Of a DNA stretch of 10,226 nt, positions 1-7,276 are shown one piece after another. Source of the stretch: an uncultured Cryomorphaceae bacterium. Lineage in GTDB: Bacteria; Bacteroidota; Bacteroidia; Flavobacteriales; Schleiferiaceae. The stretch covers positions 1-10,226 of the forward strand of contig CAJWXO010000034.1 in the NCBI GenBank assembly GCA_913049755.1, in the 5' to 3' direction. How positions within the stretch are numbered: the first letter of the stretch is position 1; the number at the start of each line of letters is the position of its first letter. The notes beneath the pieces were generated by a model that saw only the letters and a list, made by a program, of their open reading frames with translations, had not been told where the DNA came from and made no database searches. The position numbers and the translations under genes are program-made.

Positions 1-1
1 A

Positions 2-2938
2 TTATTAAAATCTAAAACTTTAAACATCAATGTTAAAGATCATATCGATCTAGATTTTTTAAATGAAAGTTTATTTGAACTAGGATTTGAAAGAGTTGAC
101 TTTGTAGAATTACCGGGACAATTTTCTGTCAGAGGAGGGATAGTTGATGTTTTTTCATTTTCTCAACAAAACCCATCACGGATTGAATTCATTGGTAATG
201 AAGTTGAAAGTCTCCGGTCTTTTTCTGTTGACGACCAACTAAGTTTAAATAATCTTTTCAGGATTACTTTGGTATCAAACATTGAAGACAAATACCAAAA
301 AGAAATAAGACAGTCACTAATCGCCTATTCAAAAAATATAGCCTCACTATGGATTCAAGACCCATTAATTACTGAAGAAAAAATTGAAGCGTGCTTTGAA
401 CACTCAAATAAAATTTATCAAGATTTAAATTCAACTATTAAAAGAGTTGAACCTTCTAGTTTGTATTTAACCAGAAAAGAAACAAAAACTGAATTTGACA
501 CAAACGTTTTAATAGTCGAGTCCGGCAGCTTTAATTCGACAGAAAAGTCATGGGGGGTGTTACCAAGAACCTCTTTTGGGAAAAATTTTAATTTATTATT
601 CGAGACACTCCAAAAACAAGAGCATAAAGGTTACGAAATATGGCTAATGTGCGGTCAGCCGCAGCAAAAAAAACGTCTTGAATCAATCATATCTGACCTT
701 AGTGAAAATCCCTTAAAAATTAATTGGTTAGATGACGCTTTGCATAGCGGATTCGAAGATCCTTTAGGGAAAATAATTGCCTTTACAGATCATGAAATCT
801 TCGAGAAACATCAGAGATTTAGGCTTCGAGACGGACTTCGTAAAGCACAAGCCATAACTTTAAAAGAATTAAACTCACTTCAAATTGGTGATTATGTAAC
901 CCACATCGATCACGGAATAGGAAAGTTTGGGGGATTACAAAAAATTGATGTCCAAGGAAAGAACCAAGAAGCAATCAAAGTAATTTATAAGGATTCTGAC
1001 TTATTGTATGTTAGTATACATAGCCTGCATAAAATATCAAAATTCAACTCTAAAGAAGGAAGTGCTCCGGCTGTAAATAAGCTAGGCTCACCTGTTTGGA
1101 AGAACTTAAAGAAAAAAACAAAATCCAGGGTCAAGCAACTTGCTTATAATTTGATTAAACTTTATGCCAAAAGAAAAGAGGCAAAAGGGTTTTCATTTTC
1201 GCCTGATAATTATTTGCAAAATGAACTAGAAGGGTATTTTCAATATGATGATACTCCAGATCAAGAAAAGGCATCAGCAGATGTGAAATCTGATATGGAA
1301 TCTAGTATTCCAATGGACCGACTTATATGCGGAGATGTTGGGTTTGGCAAAACTGAGATCGCGATAAGGGCAGCATTCAAGGCTGTCAACGACAACAAAC
1401 AAGTTGCAATTCTTGTACCTACAACAATTTTAGCTTTTCAACACTTCAAAACATTCAGTAATCGGCTTAACGAGTTCCCTGTAAGAGTCGAATACATTAA
1501 TAGATCTAGGAGCGCCAAAGATTTAAAACTCATACTTAACGATTTAAGTGAAGGTAAAGTTGACATACTTATCGGAACCCACAAGCTCGCTAGTAAAGAT
1601 GTGAATTTTAAAGATTTAGGCCTACTAATAATTGATGAAGAGCAAAAATTTGGAGTTAATGTAAAAGATAAACTCAAAACTTTAAAAGTCAATGTAGACA
1701 CTTTAACCCTTACTGCTACACCCATCCCGAGAACCATGCAATTCTCATTAATGGCTGCTAGAGATTTGAGTGTAATGAATACCCCTCCTGAAAATAGACA
1801 ACCTATTGATACTCAAATTATTGGGTTTAAAGAAGAGAAAATACGTGATATTCTTAATTATGAAGTCAGTCGCGGCGGACAGGCTTTTTTTATTCATAAT
1901 CGAGTTGAAAACATCAAAGAAATTGCAGGAGCTTTACAAAGACTGATGCCGGATGTTAGAATAGCAATTGGTCATGGTAAAATGAAAGGGAAAGATCTCG
2001 AAGATGTTTTAGTAGACTTTATGGACCGGAAATATGACATTCTTGTGAGTACAACAATTGTAGAGAGTGGACTTGACGTTCCTACGGCAAATACTATGAT
2101 TATTAATCAAGCACATAGATTTGGCCTCAGCGATTTACACCAGATGAGAGGCAGAGTAGGAAGATCAAACAAAAAAGCATTTTGCTATTTAATATCGCCT
2201 CCAGTAATTGGCCTCCCTGATGAATCAAGAAAAAGACTACAAGCGCTTGAACAATTTTCTGATTTAGGATCTGGATTTAAAATTGCTTTAAGAGACTTGG
2301 AAATAAGGGGAGCTGGAGACCTTTTGGGAGGTGAGCAGAGTGGATTTATAAATGACTTGGGGTTTGAAACGTACCAGAGACTTCTTTCAGAAGCAGTTCA
2401 TGAGTTGAAGAATGAGGATTTCAAAGAAATTTATGCAAGCCAAAAAGGTGGATTAAAAGACAATAATATTGAATGTCAAATCGACACTGACTTAGAGCTA
2501 TTGTTTCCAGATAAGTATATCAATTTTGTGGAAGAGCGACTAAGGATTTATCGTGAGTTGAATAGTCTTAAAAATGAATCTGAATTAAGTCACTTCGCAA
2601 AAGGACTAGAGGACAGATTCGGGCCAATGCCAAAACAAGCAAAAGATTTACTCGAGTCAATGAAGCTAAAATGGTTAGGAAGCTCTTTGGGTATCGAGAA
2701 AATAATTTTAAAAGGCAGCAAAATGATTGCACATTTCCAAAATAGCGAATCAAAAAAACCGTCAGAAAAAATCATTTCGGCATTCTTATCTAGAATAAAA
2801 GAAGACCCTGAAAGGTTTAGAATGAAACAAACAGCTCGATTATCTATAGTTGTGAGTACCATTAACTCAGTGCATGAAGCTTTTATGACTTTACAGAGCA
2901 TCAAAAATCATCAACCAATATTAAGCAAAACAACATGA
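2..2938 (+). CDS. mfd: Transcription-repair coupling factor Mfd (5' end outside window)
   Basis: Mfd is a cytoplasmic ATP-driven DNA translocase that removes RNA polymerase stalled at lesions and recruits UvrA for nucleotide excision repair. The frame is open from base 2, so 978 residues are visible and roughly 110-150 N-terminal residues are missing compared with usual Mfd proteins. In visible numbering, the UvrB-like domain appears first (GQFSVRGGIVDVF near residue 41, then RIEF.GNEVESLR). The CarD-like RNA polymerase-interaction domain follows at about 290-350 (LQIGDYVTHIDHGIGKF). The translocase motor has Walker A GDVGFGKT at 444-451, DEEQKFGV at 545, TATPIPRT at 571 and QMRGRVGR at 714. 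The TRG-type motif lies at about 754-785 (LRDLEIRGAGDLLGGEQSG). A C-terminal regulatory domain ends the protein. All motor motifs look intact. A TTG at 269 is not the start, because conserved UvrB-like sequence lies upstream of it in frame. The stop overlaps the next ATG (ATGA). Confidence 0.97.
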   Translation, partial: LLKSKTLNINVKDHIDLDFLNESLFELGFERVDFVELPGQFSVRGGIVDVFSFSQQNPSRIEFIGNEVESLRSFSVDDQLSLNNLFRITLVSNIEDKYQKEIRQSLIAYSKNIASLWIQDPLITEEKIEACFEHSNKIYQDLNSTIKRVEPSSLYLTRKETKTEFDTNVLIVESGSFNSTEKSWGVLPRTSFGKNFNLLFETLQKQEHKGYEIWLMCGQPQQKKRLESIISDLSENPLKINWLDDALHSGFEDPLGKIIAFTDHEIFEKHQRFRLRDGLRKAQAITLKELNSLQIGDYVTHIDHGIGKFGGLQKIDVQGKNQEAIKVIYKDSDLLYVSIHSLHKISKFNSKEGSAPAVNKLGSPVWKNLKKKTKSRVKQLAYNLIKLYAKRKEAKGFSFSPDNYLQNELEGYFQYDDTPDQEKASADVKSDMESSIPMDRLICGDVGFGKTEIAIRAAFKAVNDNKQVAILVPTTILAFQHFKTFSNRLNEFPVRVEYINRSRSAKDLKLILNDLSEGKVDILIGTHKLASKDVNFKDLGLLIIDEEQKFGVNVKDKLKTLKVNVDTLTLTATPIPRTMQFSLMAARDLSVMNTPPENRQPIDTQIIGFKEEKIRDILNYEVSRGGQAFFIHNRVENIKEIAGALQRLMPDVRIAIGHGKMKGKDLEDVLVDFMDRKYDILVSTTIVESGLDVPTANTMIINQAHRFGLSDLHQMRGRVGRSNKKAFCYLISPPVIGLPDESRKRLQALEQFSDLGSGFKIALRDLEIRGAGDLLGGEQSGFINDLGFETYQRLLSEAVHELKNEDFKEIYASQKGGLKDNNIECQIDTDLELLFPDKYINFVEERLRIYRELNSLKNESELSHFAKGLEDRFGPMPKQAKDLLESMKLKWLGSSLGIEKIILKGSKMIAHFQNSESKKPSEKIISAFLSRIKEDPERFRMKQTARLSIVVSTINSVHEAFMTLQSIKNHQPILSKTT

Positions 2939-3846
2939 ATGCAATCCAGTCATTTGGCATAGACAAACAATACGAAAATCATGTTGCACTTCACCCTTTA
3001 GATCTGAGTATTCCTGAAGGCAGTGTTTTTGGACTTCTCGGACCAAACGGAGCTGGAAAAACTACACTGCTTAGAATCATAAATCAAATTATATCTCCGG
3101 ATAATGGATCCGTTAGCTTTTATGGACAAAACATTCGTTCTTCCGATAGTCAGCATATAGGATACCTTCCAGAAGAAAGAGGACTTTATAAAAAAATGAA
3201 AGTCGGTGAACAGTCCATGTATCTCGCCCAATTAAAAGGCCTCAGTAAAAAAGAGGCAAGGAAAAGACTTCATTGGTGGTTTGAAAAATGGGGACTCGAA
3301 ACTTGGTGGGATAAAAAAGTCGAGGAACTATCCAAAGGAATGGCTCAAAAAATCCAGTTTATAATCACGGTACTTCATGAGCCTAAATTATTAATATTTG
3401 ATGAACCGTTTAGTGGACTAGATCCTTTAAATGCAGCCCTCATTAGAGACGAAATGCTTAGGATTAGAGAAGAAGGAGCGACAATTGTTCTTTCGACACA
3501 TCGAATGGAAAGTGTAGAAGAATTATGCAGTCACATCGCTTTACTAAATCATGGAGAAAAAATATTAGATGGAACGGTAAATGAAATACGAGAGTCACAT
3601 CGTAGTGGGAACTTTAGATTATCATATCGATCAAATGAACCTATTACCCTTTCAATCCCTAACCAAGTAGAAATGTCTCAAAACTTAAAAGATTTAAATA
3701 AAGGAATCTGCATTGCGGAAATTCAAAGCACGAAATTAAATAGCTCTGAAATTATAAGCGCCTTAGCACCTCAAGTTGATACAATTCGATTTGAAGAAAT
3801 CATACCAAGCATGAATGACATTTTCATTAAATCAGTAGAAAGATGA
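2935..3846 (+). CDS. ABC exporter ATP-binding protein (NatA-like, DUF4162 C-terminus)
   Basis: This is the cytoplasmic ATPase subunit of an ABC exporter, 303 residues long. Visible motifs in order are Walker A GPNGAGKTT (36-44), the Q-loop region YLPEERGLYKK (77-87), the ABC signature LSKGMAQK (132-139), Walker B LLIFDEP (152-158) with a D-loop SGLD (160-163), and the switch histidine in STHRM (H189). The YLPEERGLY and LSKGMAQK wording is typical of the NatA-like group that carries a C-terminal DUF4162 extension, here about residues 215-303. The Q-loop position holds Glu (PEERG) rather than Gln, which is common in this group. The start codon lies in an ATGA overlap with mfd and the stop in an ATGA overlap with the permease, so translation is probably coupled across all three. 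The exporter partner is certainly the next gene. The substrate cannot be read from sequence; NatAB pumps Na+, but many relatives are uncharacterised. Confidence 0.93.
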   Translation: MNAIQSFGIDKQYENHVALHPLDLSIPEGSVFGLLGPNGAGKTTLLRIINQIISPDNGSVSFYGQNIRSSDSQHIGYLPEERGLYKKMKVGEQSMYLAQLKGLSKKEARKRLHWWFEKWGLETWWDKKVEELSKGMAQKIQFIITVLHEPKLLIFDEPFSGLDPLNAALIRDEMLRIREEGATIVLSTHRMESVEELCSHIALLNHGEKILDGTVNEIRESHRSGNFRLSYRSNEPITLSIPNQVEMSQNLKDLNKGICIAEIQSTKLNSSEIISALAPQVDTIRFEEIIPSMNDIFIKSVER

Positions 3847-5159
3847 ATCCATTTATTATTATCGCATTGCGAGAATTTACTACAAGAGTTAAAAACAAAA
3901 CTTTCATCCTGATGTCGATTCTAGGGCCTCTGGCAATTGGAGCACTATTGGTTATTCCCGCCCTTTTATCTAATGTAGACGAAGATCCCAAAAAACTACT
4001 GGTTGTAGATAATTCTTACCTTCTAGTGGGAACTGAAAAAATATCAAAACACAGTTTTCAATATTTGAATCCAGAAGAATTTGATGAAGAATCAGCTATT
4101 TCTGCGGTAAGGGGAAAAGAAATTTATGATGGCCTATTATTTCTACCTCCATCTGAAAATGGAGATCCAGATTTTATACTGCGAAATACACGATTATACT
4201 CAAAAGGGAATATTGGGATAGATTTAACCCACGACATAGAAAGTCGCCTAGGGAAATTAGCTACAGAAGAAAAATTAAAAATTAACGGTGTAGATCCTTC
4301 AATTGTAAAAAATTCCACCACAATTGTAAATATTAAAAACCTAGATCTTACAGAAAAAGGCTCTGAGACTAGCTCTCTTCCTCTCAAAATGGCAATTGGA
4401 TATGGAGCTTCTTTTTTCATATACATGTTCACCTTTTTTTATTCAGCTCAAATAATGCGCGGAGTCATCGAAGAAAAAACTTCTAGAATCGTTGAGGTGA
4501 TGATAACATCTGTAAAACCGACACAACTTCTTTTGGGCAAAATAATAGGAATTGCTGGTGTGGGACTTTTGCAATTTTTAATTTTAATTGCTTTTAGCAC
4601 AGTAATTTATTCTATCGCTGGAAGCGTCGGTCTGCTAGGATCTGATATTTCTGATCTTACAGCCGGTAATGTGATAATGGAAAATGCGGAATCACAAACT
4701 GCATTAAATGAAGTTATTGAGAGCTTTAAAACTTTTAACATCCCGAAACTAATAGGGTTTTTTGTTTTTTATTGGCTTGGGGGCTATCTGCTTTATGGCG
4801 CATTATTTGCTGCTGTTGGAGCAGCTGTTGAAGCTGAAGCGGATACTCAGCAATTTATGCTTCCCTTAACGATGCCTTTAATTTTAACCCTACTCCTTGC
4901 TTTGCCAATGATGCAACAACCAAATGGTGCTCTTGCAATGTGGTTGTCATTTATACCATTTAGCTCACCAATGGCAATGATGATAAGACTTCCATTTGGA
5001 GGTGTACAAACTTGGGAGATTGCTTTGAGCATGCTACTATTAGTTATCGGATTTCTCGGGACAACTTGGGTTTCTGCAAAAATTTATCGCGTAGGAATCT
5101 TAACTTACGGAAAGAAAGTAAATTATAAAGACCTTTATAAATGGTTACGCAGAAAATAA
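3843..5159 (+). CDS. ABC-2 type exporter permease (NatB/YhaP-like)
   Basis: This is the inner-membrane subunit that pairs with the ATPase encoded just upstream, 438 residues long. One hydrophobic segment sits near the N-terminus (about 21-43). A soluble, extracytoplasmic region follows at about 45-180. A C-terminal bundle of about six segments then begins near 183-205, with further segments at roughly 230-260, 304-328, 338-359, 364-384 and 392-413. This 1+6 layout with a large loop is that of the ABC2_membrane_3 family (NatB, YhaP). The cytoplasmic motif EEKTSRIVEVMITSVKP starts at 210 and is a family hallmark that probably contacts the ATPase. The end (RVGILTYGKK..., about 417 onward) is also typical. 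The start codon overlaps the ATPase stop as ATGA. Substrate is unknown; sodium, peptides or lipids are all possible for this family. Confidence 0.9.
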   Translation: MNPFIIIALREFTTRVKNKTFILMSILGPLAIGALLVIPALLSNVDEDPKKLLVVDNSYLLVGTEKISKHSFQYLNPEEFDEESAISAVRGKEIYDGLLFLPPSENGDPDFILRNTRLYSKGNIGIDLTHDIESRLGKLATEEKLKINGVDPSIVKNSTTIVNIKNLDLTEKGSETSSLPLKMAIGYGASFFIYMFTFFYSAQIMRGVIEEKTSRIVEVMITSVKPTQLLLGKIIGIAGVGLLQFLILIAFSTVIYSIAGSVGLLGSDISDLTAGNVIMENAESQTALNEVIESFKTFNIPKLIGFFVFYWLGGYLLYGALFAAVGAAVEAEADTQQFMLPLTMPLILTLLLALPMMQQPNGALAMWLSFIPFSSPMAMMIRLPFGGVQTWEIALSMLLLVIGFLGTTWVSAKIYRVGILTYGKKVNYKDLYKWLRRK

Positions 5160-5172
5160 TAAACGAATAAAT

Positions 5173-6000
5173 ATGTCTTTTCCCGATTTTCTTGAATTAG
5201 TTATTTTCAAATATGACAGCTTAAATGTTACCCTATTTGATATTATTCAAGTCTTTGTTATTCTATCTCTTGCTCGATTAATAACATATTCTATAAAGCG
5301 AATATTCAACAGAGCAGTATCTCGAAAAAGAGTCGATCATGGAACCGCGTATTCATTAAGGCAATTATCGAATTATTTCATTTGGATCATAACGATACTA
5401 TTTACTCTTGACTTTTCGGGAATAGAGATTACTGTAATTTTAGCATATTCAACTGCTCTTTTTGTTGGATTAGGTCTGGGACTACAGGACACCTTTAGAG
5501 ATTTTATCTCGGGAATTATCTTACTAACTGAGAGGAGTATATCTGCCGGAGATATTATTGAAATTGATGGAATGACTGGGATAGTTAAGGAGTTAGGTCT
5601 TCGAACAACCAAAATATCCACTAGAGATGATATTTCAGTAATTCTTCCAAATAGCAAATTAACTAATCAAGGAGTAATCAATTGGAGTCACCAAAACACA
5701 TCAACTCGATTTCATATTGCCATTGGAGTTGCATATGGCTCTGATACTCGACTAGTTGAAGAGATTTTAATAAAATGTCTCAAAGAGCATCATGACGTTC
5801 ACGCAAAACCAGCACCGTCTGTTCAGTTCACTAACTTCGGAAGTAGCTCTTTAGATTTCAATGCTAATTTCCACAGTTCAAACTTGTTTCGAATAGAATT
5901 TACAAAATCTCAACTACGATATTCAATTGACCAAGCATTCCGAGAAAATAATATAACTATTGCATTTCCTCAAATGGATGTCTGGATGCACAACAAATAG
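5173..6000 (+). CDS. Small-conductance mechanosensitive channel (MscS family)
   Basis: This is an inner-membrane channel that opens under membrane tension and releases solutes after osmotic downshock. At 275 residues it is about the size of E. coli MscS (286). Three hydrophobic segments are visible at about 20-41, 66-85 and 86-118. The third carries the pore-helix pattern GLGLGLQDTFRDFISGIILL (99-118), with the glycines and Q105 of the pore-lining helix. The beta domain follows (SAGDIIEIDGMTGIVKELGL, then LPNSKL and the NWS element), and a C-terminal alpha/beta domain ends in PQMDVWM. The gene starts 13 bp after the permease stop, without a visible Shine-Dalgarno sequence, so it is probably co-transcribed with the ABC exporter. 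MscS placed with an export system suggests an envelope or ion-homeostasis role, which is inference. Which of the several bacterial MscS paralogue groups it belongs to is not decided. Confidence 0.93.
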   Translation: MSFPDFLELVIFKYDSLNVTLFDIIQVFVILSLARLITYSIKRIFNRAVSRKRVDHGTAYSLRQLSNYFIWIITILFTLDFSGIEITVILAYSTALFVGLGLGLQDTFRDFISGIILLTERSISAGDIIEIDGMTGIVKELGLRTTKISTRDDISVILPNSKLTNQGVINWSHQNTSTRFHIAIGVAYGSDTRLVEEILIKCLKEHHDVHAKPAPSVQFTNFGSSSLDFNANFHSSNLFRIEFTKSQLRYSIDQAFRENNITIAFPQMDVWMHNK

Positions 6001-6053
6001 GTTTAGCTAATATTTTATTGGCTTTAAGCAGCTTGATTGAAGAACAAATCAAA

Positions 6054-6081
6054 TTGTAAACTTTATATTGTATTAAGTTTC
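6054..6081 (+). promoter_or_regulatory. Candidate Bacteroidota-type promoter for the response regulator gene
   Basis: The 121-bp gap after the MscS gene holds TTG at 6054-6056, a 17-base spacer, and TAAGTTTC at 6074-6081. The Bacteroidota housekeeping promoter is known as TTG followed after about 17-23 bases by TAnnTTTG; this matches every fixed position except the last G. Transcription would begin near 6088 and leave a leader of about 34 bases before the ATG. The gap is AT-rich, so a chance match is quite possible. No clear rho-independent terminator for the upstream train is seen in the gap. Confidence 0.35.
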
Positions 6082-6121
6082 GATCTGAAAGATTATTAAA
6101 AAGTTCAAATAAGAATTATTC

Positions 6122-7276
6122 ATGGCGCGTATACTAATCGTAGAAGACGAAAAAGCAATTCGGAATGTTCTGAGGAATATTCTGATCAATGAAGATAATT
6201 CTCATGAGATATTCGAAGCTGAAGATGGCGAAATAGCCCTTAATAAGTTAAATGATAATACTTTCGATTTGGTTCTCTGTGATATCAAGATGCCTAAAAA
6301 AGATGGTATAGAAGTACTAGAGTTTATAATGGAAAATTATGGAGATACCCCTACCGTTATGATCTCTGGCCATGGTGATATTGATACAGCAGTAGCGTGC
6401 ATAAAAAAAGGCGCTTATGACTATATAGCTAAACCACCGGATTTAAATAGACTTGTAACAACAATTAGACAGGCTATTGACCGAAAAGTCTTATTACAAG
6501 AAAACAAACGTTTGCGCAAAAAAGTTAACAGTAAATTTGCCATGATTGGGACGTCTAAGTCTTTAGAGTCTGTGAGAAATATGATCAAAAAAGTGGCCCC
6601 AACTGATGCACGTGTTTTAATCAGCGGTCCAAATGGCTCAGGAAAAGAAATTGTTGCAAATCAATTGCATCAGCTTAGTGCTAGATCTAAACAATCTTTT
6701 ATTGAGGTTAATTGTGCTGCAATTCCTTCAGAATTGATTGAGTCCGAATTATTCGGACACATAAAAGGTTCATTTACCTCTGCAATAAAAGACCGGAAAG
6801 GAAAATTTGAATTGGCACATGGTGGGACCCTGTTTTTAGATGAAATCGGGGACATGAGTCTTTCTGCCCAGGCAAAAGTTTTACGCGCTCTTCAAGAAAA
6901 CCAAATAACACCTGTCGGCTCAGGGAAATCTATTGCCGTTAATGTTCGAATCATAGCAGCTACTAATAAAAATATTAAAGAAGAAATAAACTCAGGTAGA
7001 TTTAGAGAAGATCTTTATCATCGTTTAAGCGTTATTGTAATCGATGTTCCATCGCTGAATACAAGACGTCAGGATATTCCAGATCTAATTGATCATTTTT
7101 TAAAAAGCCTAACAGATCAAGGTTTCGGAAAAAAAACATTCTCTAGTGAGGCAATAGATCACTTGACATCTGCGAACTGGACTGGTAATGTACGAGAGCT
7201 AAGAAATGTAGTTGAGAGACTGCACATCCTAGGGTCAAATCCTGTTTTAGCAGAGGAGGCCTCTAAGTATTCTTAA
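6122..7276 (+). CDS. Sigma-54-dependent response regulator (NtrC family) lacking a DNA-binding domain
   Basis: This is a two-component response regulator that should activate sigma-54 RNA polymerase, 384 residues long. The receiver domain (1-120) has acidic residues E8/D9, phosphoacceptor D54, S82, Y101 and K104, all the expected switch residues. The AAA+ domain has Walker A GPNGSGKE (169-176), Walker B TLFLDE (236-241), a sensor I region (RIIAATN), the arginine-finger region FREDLYHRL (294-302) and sensor II GNVRELRN (355-362). The sigma-54 contact loop reads GSFTSA (216-221) instead of the usual GAFTGA; the critical Thr is kept. The protein ends about 20 residues after sensor II, so there is no Fis-type HTH, and the DNA beyond the stop holds no remnant of one. 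My recollection is that Flavobacteria carry orthologues of this same short form. It may act from solution or through a partner. No histidine kinase is in the window, so its signal is unknown. Its 3' end overlaps the convergent MATE gene by 14 bp. Confidence 0.92.
   Translation: MARILIVEDEKAIRNVLRNILINEDNSHEIFEAEDGEIALNKLNDNTFDLVLCDIKMPKKDGIEVLEFIMENYGDTPTVMISGHGDIDTAVACIKKGAYDYIAKPPDLNRLVTTIRQAIDRKVLLQENKRLRKKVNSKFAMIGTSKSLESVRNMIKKVAPTDARVLISGPNGSGKEIVANQLHQLSARSKQSFIEVNCAAIPSELIESELFGHIKGSFTSAIKDRKGKFELAHGGTLFLDEIGDMSLSAQAKVLRALQENQITPVGSGKSIAVNVRIIAATNKNIKEEINSGRFREDLYHRLSVIVIDVPSLNTRRQDIPDLIDHFLKSLTDQGFGKKTFSSEAIDHLTSANWTGNVRELRNVVERLHILGSNPVLAEEASKYS

Noticed and set aside
269..271. TTG that could be read as the start of mfd
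   Set aside because: The same frame is open back to base 2 and encodes conserved UvrB-like Mfd sequence (PGQFSVRGGIVDVF), so the real start is upstream of the window.
1438..1737. Minus-strand open frame inside mfd
   Set aside because: It lies opposite the conserved motor motifs (DEEQKFGV, TATPIPRT) and has no recognisable content of its own.
6033..6052. Inverted repeat TTGATT / AATCAA with an 8-base loop, as a possible terminator after the MscS gene
   Set aside because: The stem is only six pairs and nearly all A-T, and no T-run follows; it would be unstable and is expected by chance in such AT-rich sequence.
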